Positions 56,467-64,000 of a DNA stretch of 64,000 nucleotides are shown here, piece by piece (the first letter of the stretch is position 1; each line of letters starts with the position of its first letter). Where the stretch lies: the NCBI RefSeq assembly GCF_002088275.1, contig NZ_AQQS01000003.1, forward strand, positions 124,001 through 188,000, read 5' to 3'. The position numbers were made by a program, and so were the translations under genes. The notes under the pieces were generated by a model, which was given only the letters and a program-made list of their open reading frames with translations, was not told the origin of the DNA and did not search any database. This DNA comes from Aurantimonas sp. 22II-16-19i (GTDB lineage Bacteria; Pseudomonadota; Alphaproteobacteria; Rhizobiales; Rhizobiaceae).

Positions 56467-57750
56467 ATGTTCAAAGTCTTCTCCGGCATCTGGGCGCTCC
56501 TGCTCGGCATCGTCCTGATCATGCTCGGCAACGGCATGCACTTCACCCTCATCGGCCTGCGCGGCGGGCTGGAGGGCTTCTCGGCGACGGAACTCGCCAT
56601 CGTGACCTCCGGCTATTTCGTCGGATTTCTCTCCGGCGCGCGGCTGACGCCGTCGCTGATCCGCAATGTCGGCCATGTGCGGGTCTTCGCCGCCCTCGGC
56701 AGCTTCATGTCGGCGGGCCTGATCGCCTTCCCCCTCCTCGTCGAGCCCTGGGCGTGGACGCTTTTGCGGGTGCTCGTCGGCTTCTGCATGTCGGGCGTCT
56801 ACGTCACTGCGGAAAGCTGGCTCAACGACGCCTCCACCAACGCGACGCGCGGCAAGGTCCTGTCGGCCTACATGATCGCCCAGACGCTCGGCATCATCGG
56901 GGCGCAGGGGCTGCTGACGCTCGGCGACGCCCAGACCTCGGTCTTGTTCATCGGCGCCTCGATCCTCGTCTCGATCTCCTTCGCCCCGATCCTGTTGACC
57001 GTCGCGCCGGCCCCTAAGACGGAGGTCACGCGGCCGATGCCGCTGCGCGACCTGTTCGTCCGCTCGCCCCTCGGCACGGCCGGCATCTTCCTCCTCGGCA
57101 CCGTCTATGCGACGCAGTCGGGCATGGGCCCGGTCTTCGGCACGCTGATCGGGATGACGGCGTCCCAGATTTCCCTGTTCATCGCCATGCTGTTCGCCGG
57201 CGCCCTCGTCTTCCAGTATCCGATCGGCTGGATCTCCGATCGCGTCGATCGCCGCCACCTGATCCTCGCGGCGTCCCTGATCGCCGGCGCCTCATGCCTC
57301 GGCGGCTTCATGGCGGGGGACGCGCTGTGGCCGCTGATGGCCTCGGCCTTCGTCGCCGGCGGCATGACGACGCCGCTCTACGCGCTGTTCCTCGCCCATA
57401 CGAACGACTTCCTCGCCCCGGAAGACATGCCGGCCGCCTCCGGCGGCCTCGTCTTCACCTTCGGGCTCGGCGCGATCATCGGCCCGCTCGTCACCGGCTG
57501 GACGATGGAGGCGGCCGGCCCCTTCACCTTCTGGCTGGTCCTCGCCGTCACCTTCGGCGCGATCGCCCTCTACGCCCTCTACCGCATGACCCAGCGCCCC
57601 GGCGTTCCCGCCAGCCAGACCGACAGCTATCTCGGCGTCATCCCGACGGCCTCGCCGGTCGCCATCGAGGCCGCGAGCGCCTGGGCCGTCGAACAGGCCG
57701 AGACCGACCGCGAAGGCGAGCCTGCGCCGTCGGCACAGGCCGGGACGTGA
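56467..57750 (+). CDS. MFS transporter (YcaD-like)
   Basis: This 427-residue protein has 12 hydrophobic segments. Signature sites are GYFVGFLSGARLTPSLIRNVGHVR (motif A region, read in two parts), RVLVGFCMSGVYVTAESWLND, typical of the YcaD branch, and the second-half motif GWISDRVDRR. The C-terminal 50 residues are hydrophilic and alanine-rich. The substrate is unknown. It converges on the low-GC module. Confidence 0.9.
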   Translation: MFKVFSGIWALLLGIVLIMLGNGMHFTLIGLRGGLEGFSATELAIVTSGYFVGFLSGARLTPSLIRNVGHVRVFAALGSFMSAGLIAFPLLVEPWAWTLLRVLVGFCMSGVYVTAESWLNDASTNATRGKVLSAYMIAQTLGIIGAQGLLTLGDAQTSVLFIGASILVSISFAPILLTVAPAPKTEVTRPMPLRDLFVRSPLGTAGIFLLGTVYATQSGMGPVFGTLIGMTASQISLFIAMLFAGALVFQYPIGWISDRVDRRHLILAASLIAGASCLGGFMAGDALWPLMASAFVAGGMTTPLYALFLAHTNDFLAPEDMPAASGGLVFTFGLGAIIGPLVTGWTMEAAGPFTFWLVLAVTFGAIALYALYRMTQRPGVPASQTDSYLGVIPTASPVAIEAASAWAVEQAETDREGEPAPSAQAGT

Positions 57751-57900
57751 TGTCCGGAATGAGACCGGAATTCAACCGATGCCCCATCTGGCGTTCGGCG
57801 TCTGGTGCCGCCAGCAACGTCGAGCGGATGTCGGGTCACTGCTCTTTTGGTTCATGCTGAGATGACAGCTTCGGCTCCTTAGGCACATCCGCGCTCTTCA

Positions 57901-58530
57901 TCACGGAGTTTTCCTCAGGCCGATCCACATCTCGAAGTCTCGGTAAAGCTCGTCGAACGTCACGAGAGTCAGCGTAAAGCTATCGGCCCTGACCTTGTTC
58001 CGCCGCCACTCCCATCGATCCATCCGGACTTTCGTCGAAAGTGAGGTGGAGCGCCCGATAGCAAGTACACCGACGATGTTGGGTCGCTCGCTGCCGAAGG
58101 CGTCCACGTAGTCGCCGGTCTTGCGGTAGTGATCGAGCGCCCAGGTCCAGTCGACGACCTGACTGAACCCCTTTTCGAACGGGCGGGCCCACCTGTCGAC
58201 GCCGCGGTTGCTGTCTTCGAAAATATGCCTTTCGGACGCGCCCTCGAACTCGATCAGGCAGAGATTGTCCGTTCCATCACGCCGGACGGTGAGATCGGTT
58301 CTGAAATGGGGAAGAACCCGAAACTCCCGTTTGATCAAATCGCCAATGCCCAAGCGACTGTTATACTGCCCCATCATTGCGCAGAGATTGGGCCAATTGT
58401 CGAAGTTCTTCAGCACCTGATCGCGTTCATCAAGGTCGGCATTTGTGTCGAGGAGGGCCTTGAATTGGGCTAATTCGCCTTCCGCATGCCGCAAACTAAA
58501 AACGTGCGCATCGAAATAGGATTTCGCCAT
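57901..58530 (-). CDS. DUF4263 / Shedu-like nuclease candidate
   Basis: This is a 209-residue protein. A helical N-terminal part (1-65) leads into a restriction-endonuclease-like core: RTDLTVRR with Asp79, LCLIEFEGA with Glu94 and Glu96, then FSQVVDWTWAL with Gln124 and Trp128. IVGVLAIGR and SFTLTLVTFDELYRDF follow. The order Asp, Glu-x-Glu, Gln-x3-Trp and the VIGR-like and TFDEL-like strands resemble DUF4263, the nuclease of the Shedu antiphage system. Glu96 stands where a Lys is more usual. GC is well below that of the neighbours. The start overlaps the preceding gene's stop by one base (TGATG). The function is inferred. Confidence 0.6.
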   Translation of the reverse strand: MAKSYFDAHVFSLRHAEGELAQFKALLDTNADLDERDQVLKNFDNWPNLCAMMGQYNSRLGIGDLIKREFRVLPHFRTDLTVRRDGTDNLCLIEFEGASERHIFEDSNRGVDRWARPFEKGFSQVVDWTWALDHYRKTGDYVDAFGSERPNIVGVLAIGRSTSLSTKVRMDRWEWRRNKVRADSFTLTLVTFDELYRDFEMWIGLRKTP

Positions 58531-58808
58531 CAGTCCTTCGCGACCACCGACGTGATGACGATCGCTTCATCCTTTTTCGTGAAGACGACACGCAACTTGC
58601 CGGCGCGCGCGACGAAGGCATTATCGACGCCGACGATTTTGTTGATTTTCCCGGGGTCGAGAACGCTCGATTTGACCCTCTTCTCCACAGCGAGGGTTTT
58701 CGTTTTGTTGAATGGGTGCAGCGACGAGATCATGTTGGCAGCCGTACTGCTGATCAGCACTTGCCGATCATTAGGATCATCGTCTTTTACTTGCAGCGTG
58801 ACCATCAT
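58530..58808 (-). CDS. Small RelE/ParE-like protein coupled to the DUF4263-like gene
   Basis: This is a 92-residue protein. The C-terminal half (DPGKINKIVGVDNAFVARAGKLRVVFTKKDE, read in parts, then AIVITSVVAKD) follows the RelE/ParE pattern of a short helix, a lysine-containing turn and two strands with an Arg (LRVVF). The N-terminal half has the expected two-helix region. AGGAG is 5 bases before the ATG. The family assignment is by pattern only. It may be a toxin, or an inhibitor or sensor for the downstream nuclease-like protein. Confidence 0.5.
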   Translation of the reverse strand: MMVTLQVKDDDPNDRQVLISSTAANMISSLHPFNKTKTLAVEKRVKSSVLDPGKINKIVGVDNAFVARAGKLRVVFTKKDEAIVITSVVAKD

Positions 58809-58874
58809 TTGCTCTCCTGCCGCGCGACGGTGAATCCAATGTAAGAGGCGCCGTCATCACAGTCCATCATGCAT

Positions 58875-58939
58875 GAGGGATGGCGCGAAACCGATGTCGT
58901 TGAGGGGATGCATGAATAGCTGCTTGCAACCCATCCCTC
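58875..58939. repeat. Inverted repeat upstream of the low-GC module
   Basis: GAGGGATGG (58875-58883) and CCATCCCTC (58931-58939) are perfect 9-bp inverted copies 47 bases apart, with a second GGGATG (58905-58910) able to pair with the same right arm. It lies just before the RelE-like gene and may be a boundary or a regulatory hairpin. Confidence 0.5.
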
Positions 58940-59092
58940 GCGCTCCGTGCTAACGCAATCTCATCGTCCTCTGCTCCACCGTTCGCCTCCTGCCTCACGC
59001 TCCGCCGCCGAGACCCGGCGCGCTCTCCTTGAGAAATCCGTCGGACTATCGCCGGGCCCTGCCCGCCCAGTTGTCAGCGCTGGAGCCCGCCC

Positions 59093-59683
59093 TCACGCCC
59101 CCGCCAGCCTCTCGAGCTTGGCGGTGACCGTCTTCGGATCCTCGCCATAGGCGATGGTGCCGGCGAGCCGGCCGTCGGCGTCGATGAGGAAGGTGGTGGC
59201 GGTGTGGTCCATCAAATAGTCCGCGCCCTCGCCCTGCCGGGCGAAATAGGCGCCCCAGCCCTTGGCCATCGCGGCGACGTCCTGCCTGTCTCCCGTCAGC
59301 GCGACGATCTTCGGCGACACCGCCTCGACATACTCCTTCAGCACCCCCGGCGTGTCCCGCTCCGGATCGACGGTAACGAAGACCACCTGGAAGTCGTGGC
59401 CCGCCTTCTCGATCGCGTCCTGGTGCGAGGCGAGTTCGTAGAGCGTCGTCGGGCAGACGTCGGGACAGTGGGTGTAGCCGAAGAACAGGGCATAGGGCTC
59501 GCCCGCAAGCTTGTCCGAGCTGAAGCTCTCGCCGTTCTGGTCGACGAGGGTGAAGGGCGTGCCATAGGGCGCGTCGCCGGCCGGGCCCTGGCGGGAGAGA
59601 TTGAAATAGGTGAAGACGAGGGCGCCCGCGACGAGGGCGACGACGGCCCAAAGCCCCGTCTGGATGATCGTGCGCGTCTGCAT
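59093..59683 (-). CDS. SCO1/SenC family copper chaperone
   Basis: This 196-residue protein has an N-terminal membrane anchor (about 9-28) and a periplasmic thioredoxin fold. The copper ligands are present: CPDVC at about residues 75-79 and the histidine in MDHTATTFLID near 160. It helps assemble the Cu-A centre of cytochrome c oxidase. A small membrane protein is encoded 93 bases upstream on the same strand. Confidence 0.94.
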   Translation of the reverse strand: MQTRTIIQTGLWAVVALVAGALVFTYFNLSRQGPAGDAPYGTPFTLVDQNGESFSSDKLAGEPYALFFGYTHCPDVCPTTLYELASHQDAIEKAGHDFQVVFVTVDPERDTPGVLKEYVEAVSPKIVALTGDRQDVAAMAKGWGAYFARQGEGADYLMDHTATTFLIDADGRLAGTIAYGEDPKTVTAKLERLAGA

Positions 59684-59776
59684 GTTGGATACTCCGAGAA
59701 AAATCGCCGGCCGCGTGATCGCCGGATCGCCCTGACGGTCGCCTCGACGAGACGGTCTGCCGTTCTGCCACCGCCG

Positions 59777-59959
59777 TCAGAAGCAACTCGCCCAGGCGCT
59801 CGCCGCCAGCCTGACGAACAGCGCTTCGCCCTGATCGAGCCAGAGCGCAAGGCCCAGCCCCGCAACTCCGAGGATGGTCGCGATGCCCGCGAGCGCGAGG
59901 CGGAGGACGCCGTCGGCATTGCGAGGTTCCGTCGGCAGGGGTTCGGTCGGTGCGCTCAT
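59777..59959 (-). CDS. Small single-span membrane protein
   Basis: This is a 60-residue protein. A proline-rich N-terminus is followed by one hydrophobic segment (LALAGIATILGVAGLGLALWL) and a C-terminus ending ASCF. AGGAAG lies 6 bases before the ATG at 59959. The frame is open upstream without sense. It may form a unit with the SCO gene, but no function can be given. Confidence 0.55.
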   Translation of the reverse strand: MSAPTEPLPTEPRNADGVLRLALAGIATILGVAGLGLALWLDQGEALFVRLAASAWASCF

Positions 59960-60119
59960 CGGCTGCTTCCTAGCCCATCGGCCCCGGCGGGGCGACGGCT
60001 TCGTTAATCCTGTCGCGAAAATTTGTCGCCGGCCCCATCCCCTCGGGCGAATTCTGCGCCGATCATGGTGGTATCTGATGGCGAAGATCAGGCGCTTCTT
60101 CCTGACGGAAACCACTCCC

Positions 60120-61310
60120 ATGTCGCGCATCCGCGAAAACCGCATCGACCTCGTACGCGGCCTGTCGCTCCTCCTGATCTTCATCGACCACGCCAACGTC
60201 TCCTTCTCCGAGGCCCTGCAGCAGAGCCGGGGATTTTCGGACGCGGCGGAACTCTTCGTCATGATGGCCGGCATGTCGGCCGCCCTCGCCTATCATCCGC
60301 CCACCGGCAGGGCCGACCTGCGGTCCGTCGCCCGCCGCACGCTGCGCCGCTCGCTCGAGCTCTACCGCGTCCACCTGATGCTGTTCGCCGGCGTCGTTTC
60401 GGCGCTCGTCCTCCTGCCGCTGCCCCGCCACGAGACGATCCTCGCCTACTGGTCGCTGGATCTGATCGCCGCCGAACCGCTGCGTTATGCCGGCGAGGCG
60501 CTGCTGTTGCGCTATCTGCCGGCCGAGCTGGACATCCTGCCGCTCTACATCGTCCTCATCGCCGCCATCCCGCTGTTCTTCGCGGTGATCGACCGTTCGC
60601 TGCGGCTCGCCCTTGCCGCCTCCGCCGCGCTGTGGCTGGCGGCCGGGCTCCTGCATCTCAACCTCACCGACCTCGCGGCCCGGAAGGACGTCTGGTACTT
60701 CGGCCCCTTCTCCTGGCAGCTGGTCTTCGTCATCGGCCTCGTCGCCGGCTTGAGGGTCCGGCAGGGCCAGGCGGCGTTCCCCTATGTGCGGCCGCTGTTC
60801 CTCGCGGCGCTGACCGTCTGCGTCCTGGCGGTGCCGGCCAATCTCGTCGTCCATTTCACCTGGCTGAAGGACCAGCCGCTGCTGCATCTCCTCATGTCGA
60901 AGACCAGCGAGGGGCCGCTGCGCCTGATCAACGTGCTCGCCATCGTCTATGTCGTCTTCAACCTCGACGCCCTGAAGCGCCTGTCGCCGGAGGGCTGGCT
61001 GCGCCCGGTCTTCGCCGCCGGCCGCAACAGCCTGCCGATCTTCGTCCTCGGCGCGGTCCTCTCCGACGCGATCACCGTCCTCGTCATCGGCACCGGCGGC
61101 CTGCCGCTCTCCCTCGATCTCCTGGTCATCGGCGTCGGCGTCGCCCTCCAGCTCGCCTTCGCGCTTCACCGCGACCGGGCGAGGCGCGGTCCCTCCGGCC
61201 AGCCGAAGCGCTCGCTGCTGGTGGCGTCCGAGGCCGATCGCGACTACGGATACCGCAATGACACCGCAACGCCTGCGATCGACGATGCCGCCAGAAAGCC
61301 CGCGACCTGA
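60120..61310 (+). CDS. opgC: OpgC-domain membrane acyltransferase
   Basis: This 396-residue polytopic protein has about 10 membrane segments. It matches the OpgC family of osmoregulated-glucan succinyl/acyl transferases: RENRIDLVRGLSLLLIFIDH at the start, ELFVMMAGMSAALAY, and WLKDQPLLHLL. A start at 60078 (MAKIRRFF) is also possible; I chose 60120 because the conserved part begins there. The hydrophilic C-terminus overlaps the next gene by 53 bases. Confidence 0.82.
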   Translation: MSRIRENRIDLVRGLSLLLIFIDHANVSFSEALQQSRGFSDAAELFVMMAGMSAALAYHPPTGRADLRSVARRTLRRSLELYRVHLMLFAGVVSALVLLPLPRHETILAYWSLDLIAAEPLRYAGEALLLRYLPAELDILPLYIVLIAAIPLFFAVIDRSLRLALAASAALWLAAGLLHLNLTDLAARKDVWYFGPFSWQLVFVIGLVAGLRVRQGQAAFPYVRPLFLAALTVCVLAVPANLVVHFTWLKDQPLLHLLMSKTSEGPLRLINVLAIVYVVFNLDALKRLSPEGWLRPVFAAGRNSLPIFVLGAVLSDAITVLVIGTGGLPLSLDLLVIGVGVALQLAFALHRDRARRGPSGQPKRSLLVASEADRDYGYRNDTATPAIDDAARKPAT

Positions 61311-61968
61311 GAATTTCGACGAGCTGCGCTTCCGCCCGAGCGAGCCGAGGATTTCGACGACGGCGGAGCTGAAGCGTTCCAAGCTCGGCCGCTACGCCGA
61401 GATCGGCCCGCGCGTCGTCCTGCGCGACGTCGAGGTCGGCGACTTCTCCTATTTCGAGCGCGGCGGCGAGGCGATCCACGCCACCATCGGCAGGTTCTGC
61501 TCGATCGCCGCCAATGTCCGCATCAACGCCCTCGCCCATCCGATGGAGCGCCTGACCACCCACAAGGTCAGCTACCGGCCGAACGAGTATTTCCGCTGGC
61601 TCGCCGTCGACCAGACCGTCGCCGAGGCCCGCAAGGCGCAGCGCGTCGTGATCGGCCACGACGTGTGGATCGGCCACGGCGCGATCCTCATGCCGGGGGT
61701 CGCGATCGGCGACGGCGCGGTGATCGGCGGCGGCGCGGTGGTGACGCGGGACGTCGCGCCCTACGCGGTCGTTGCCGGCGTGCCGGCCCGGCCGATCCGG
61801 ATGCGCTTCGAGGCGCCCGTCGCCGCGCGCATCGCCGCGCTCGGCTGGTGGGACTGGCCGCTGGAAACCCTGTTCGACGCCATCCCGGACATGCAGGCCC
61901 TGCCGATCGAGGCCTTCCTCGACAAGTGGGAGGCTCAGTCCCCCGCGCCGTCGGCGACGGCGAAGTAG
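61258..61968 (+). CDS. Hexapeptide-repeat acetyltransferase of the phosphonate-metabolism type
   Basis: This 236-residue left-handed beta-helix protein (LbH) has the core RFCSIAANVRINALAHPMER, VVIGHDVWIGHGAILMPGV, AVIGGGAVVTRDVAPYAVVAGVPA and the tail WWDWPLETLFDAIPDMQAL (read in parts). It matches the transferase family often encoded in phosphonate (phn) clusters. No phn gene is visible in this window. The start overlaps opgC by 53 bases; an in-frame ATG at 61285 would shorten that only slightly. Its end overlaps the convergent MFS gene by 34 bases. Confidence 0.83.
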   Translation: MTPQRLRSTMPPESPRPENFDELRFRPSEPRISTTAELKRSKLGRYAEIGPRVVLRDVEVGDFSYFERGGEAIHATIGRFCSIAANVRINALAHPMERLTTHKVSYRPNEYFRWLAVDQTVAEARKAQRVVIGHDVWIGHGAILMPGVAIGDGAVIGGGAVVTRDVAPYAVVAGVPARPIRMRFEAPVAARIAALGWWDWPLETLFDAIPDMQALPIEAFLDKWEAQSPAPSATAK

Positions 61969-63137
61969 AGAAGCGCCGCCGCCGGCATGCCCATGCCGAG
62001 GACGCAGACGCCGATCCAGCCGAAGCCCTCCAGCACCGGGCTCGCCAGCGCCGAGCCGATCGCCCCGCCGACGAAGAAGGTGGTCATGTAGACGGCGTTG
62101 AGCCGGTTGCGGATGTTCGGCGCCAGCCGGTAGATCTCCCGCTGGCCGAAGACGAGGTTGGCCTGCACCCCGAGATCGACGACCACCGCGGCGAAGACCA
62201 GCGCGGCGAGCGACGCCGTGCCGAAGGTGGCGACGAGGAAGGCGGCAATCACCATCGACAGCGCCGCCACCGTGCCGATGCGCGAGAAGCCGCGGTCGGC
62301 GAGACGTCCGGCGACGGGCGCTGCGAACACGCCGAGGACGCCGGCGAGGGCGAACAGCGCGACGCCGCTCGGCGAGAAGCCGAACGGCTCGCGCATCAGG
62401 ATGATCGGCGCCGCCGTCCAGAACAGCGAGAAGGCGGCGAACATCGCGGCATGGTAGAGGCCCCGGCGCCGCAGCACCGGCTCGCTCGCGAAGAGCTGCC
62501 CGAGCGAGCGGATGAGGCTCCAGTAGCCGCGTTCCCCGCCCGGCTCGCGCCGCGGCAGAAGCGCCAGCGAGGCGAGGCCGAGCAGCGTGATCGCCACGGC
62601 CGAGACGCCGAAGACGCCGCGCCAGCCGAGATAGTCGGCCAGGAAGCTCGACACCGGCCGCGCCAGAAGGATGCCGCCGAGAAGCCCGCTCATGACGTTG
62701 CCGACGACGGCGCCCCGTTCGGCCTCCGGCGCCAGATTGGCGGCGAGCGGCACCAGCATCTGCGCCGCGCAGGAGGTCGCGCCGACGAACAGCATGCCGG
62801 CGAACAGCGCGCCGAGCCCCGGCGCCAGTGCGAGACCCGCGAGGCCGACGACGTTCGCCGCCATGGTGACGAGGATGAGGCGGCGGTTTTCCAGGAGGTC
62901 GCCGAGCGGCACCAGGAAGACCAGGCCGATGGCATAGCCGATCTGGGCCACCGTCACGATCGAGCTCTCCGCCGCGACCGGCAGGCCGAGATCGGTGCCC
63001 ATCAGCGAGACCAGCGGCTGGGCGTAATAGAGGTTGGCCGCCAGGGCGCCGCAGGACAGGGCGAAGAGGAAGGTCAGGGTCGGGCCGAGACCGGCACTGT
63101 CGCCGGCCGAAGCGGGCGTCGTCGCAGTGTGGCGCAT
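61935..63137 (-). CDS. MFS transporter
   Basis: This is a 400-residue transporter with 12 hydrophobic segments. It has CGALAANLYYAQPLVSLMG at the first helix, QIGYAIGLVFLVPLGDLLENRR as motif A, and a GAVVGNVMSGLLGGILLARP stretch in the fifth helix, the pattern of drug/metabolite exporters in the YnfM-like group. The substrate is unknown. It is divergent from the MoxR gene over a 347-bp region. Confidence 0.88.
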   Translation of the reverse strand: MRHTATTPASAGDSAGLGPTLTFLFALSCGALAANLYYAQPLVSLMGTDLGLPVAAESSIVTVAQIGYAIGLVFLVPLGDLLENRRLILVTMAANVVGLAGLALAPGLGALFAGMLFVGATSCAAQMLVPLAANLAPEAERGAVVGNVMSGLLGGILLARPVSSFLADYLGWRGVFGVSAVAITLLGLASLALLPRREPGGERGYWSLIRSLGQLFASEPVLRRRGLYHAAMFAAFSLFWTAAPIILMREPFGFSPSGVALFALAGVLGVFAAPVAGRLADRGFSRIGTVAALSMVIAAFLVATFGTASLAALVFAAVVVDLGVQANLVFGQREIYRLAPNIRNRLNAVYMTTFFVGGAIGSALASPVLEGFGWIGVCVLGMGMPAAALLYFAVADGAGD

Positions 63138-63484
63138 GGCGGGTGCTTCTCGTTTTCGTGCCGGGGCTGGCTCATGGGGGTCGGTCCGCTCTCAGCCATG
63201 CCGTGGCGGAGCGGCAAGGCAGCGCCGGATCGGCGCCGGAACGAGCGAGACGAATCGATGGACTGCGGATGGCTTCGGCGGCTGCCGACCGGCCGCCGCT
63301 GCAGCTCTAGCTATTCGCAGCTGCGAAAGAATCCAGCCACCCGGGGCGCCAAAATCGGCGAACGCACAGTTCCCGCTTCGCAGACGCAGCGCTTGCAAGC
63401 CCGGCCGGGCCGCCTATGGTTGCGCCGACGCTTGTGGTGCGGGGCGATCCCTGCCGCCCGGCGGCGATGCCAGACGAGGACGAC
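63138..63484. other. Divergent intergenic region with a palindrome
   Basis: This gene-free 347-bp stretch lies between the MFS gene and the MoxR gene. The only structured element I see is the 14-bp palindrome at 63314-63327. Confidence 0.5.
63314..63327. promoter_or_regulatory. Perfect 14-bp palindrome, candidate operator
   Basis: TTCGCAGCTGCGAA is fully self-complementary and lies between two divergent genes, 177 bases from the MFS start and 158 from the MoxR start. Such a site suits a dimeric regulator. No regulator gene is adjacent. Confidence 0.4.
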
Positions 63485-64000
63485 GATGCGCTTTTCCGGA
63501 ACCACCACCTATGTCGCGGGCAAGGACCTGATGGTTGCCGTCAATGCGGCGATCACCCTGCAGCGGCCGCTGCTGGTCAAGGGCGAGCCCGGCACCGGCA
63601 AGACCGAGCTGGCCTTCCAGATCGCGCAGTCCCTGGGGCTGCGGCTGATCCAGTGGACGGTGAAGTCGACCACGCGGGCGGCGCAGGGCCTCTACGAATA
63701 CGACGCCGTCTCGCGCCTGCGCGACAGCCAGCTCGGCGACGAGCGGGTCCGCGACATCCGCAACTACATCCGCCCCGGCAAGCTCTGGAATGCCTTTGCC
63801 TCGGACGAGCGCGTCGTCCTCCTGATCGACGAGATCGACAAGGCCGACATCGAGTTCCCCAACGATCTCCTGCAGGAGCTCGACAAGATGAGCTTCGACG
63901 TCACCGAGACCGGCGACACGATCGAGGCGAGGCACCGGCCGATCGTCGTCATCACCTCCAACAACGAGAAGGAGCTGCCGGACGCCTTCCTGCGCCGCTG
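63485..64000 (+). CDS. MoxR-family AAA+ ATPase (3' part outside window)
   Basis: The 172 codons present have Walker A LVKGEPGTGKTE (about residues 31-42), Walker B VVLLIDEIDKAD (about 118-129) and sensor VITSNNEKELPDAFLRR at the window end. MoxR ATPases usually pair with a VWA-domain protein encoded next. GAGGACGACG precedes the ATG at 63485. Confidence 0.92.

Noticed and set aside
60106-60125. 16 bases (ACCACTCCCATGTCGC) shared between the sRNA unit linker and the start of opgC
   Set aside because: The match is short and does not include a hairpin or loop; in 64 kb of GC-rich DNA a chance match of this size against a 137-bp query is uncommon but not remarkable.

Overview
The window is a 64-kb chromosomal segment of a high-GC alphaproteobacterium, most likely of the order Hyphomicrobiales (Rhizobiales). 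The evidence is gene content and order: an alanine/diaminopimelate-type aminotransferase, hom, glpX and recJ in a row; ahcY followed by divL and a tsaE fusion; clpP-clpX-lon-hupB; a DUF1127 gene beside trmFO; and secDF-yajC next to homologues of the mitochondrial complex I assembly factors NDUFAF6 and NDUFAF3. Usg and BA14K-type proteins point the same way. I cannot name the genus. An Aurantimonadaceae-like organism is only a guess.

Layout. 1-5.9 kb (minus strand): recJ (cut by the window edge), glpX, hom, an aminotransferase and a lipoprotein. 6-11.2 kb (plus): phaC, a broken higA remnant on the other strand, a glyoxalase-superfamily protein, and sfsA-map-radC. 11.4-14 kb (minus): usg and a 719-residue secreted Sel1-like protein. 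14.2-20.9 kb (plus): ahcY behind a candidate operator, then divL, a TsaE-AmgK fusion and murU, which join tRNA modification to MurNAc recycling. 21-27 kb (minus): catabolic genes (carboxymuconolactone-decarboxylase-like protein, thiamine-diphosphate enzyme, AcuI reductase, UxaA-type dehydratase). 27.6-37.4 kb (minus): the protein quality-control block hupB, lon, clpX, clpP, an MscS channel, tig and tRNA-Leu(UAG).

37.7-38.75 kb (plus) is the most interesting region. A 47-residue DUF1127 protein is followed 16 bases later by six tandem copies of a 137-bp unit. Each unit folds into three hairpins that show CCTCC-type anti-Shine-Dalgarno loops. This matches the architecture of the alphaproteobacterial cuckoo RNAs (CcsR1-4 of Rhodobacter, co-transcribed with the DUF1127 protein CcaF1), here expanded to six copies.

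38.8-48 kb: trmFO, a DUF4153 membrane protein, the NDUFAF6-like and NDUFAF3-like proteins, fused secDF, yajC and a DUF815 ATPase. A 1.4-kb gene-free stretch full of short repeats follows. 49.4-57.8 kb: a DsbA-like protein, a BA14K protein, a large Xaa-Pro aminopeptidase, prmA, a cation/proton antiporter and an MFS transporter. 57.9-58.8 kb: a low-GC two-gene unit (about 52-55 percent GC in sampled stretches, against roughly two thirds nearby) with a DUF4263/Shedu-like nuclease candidate and a RelE-like small protein, a likely acquired defence or toxin module. 59-64 kb: a SCO copper chaperone, a small membrane protein, OpgC, a phosphonate-type acetyltransferase, an MFS transporter and a MoxR ATPase cut by the window end.
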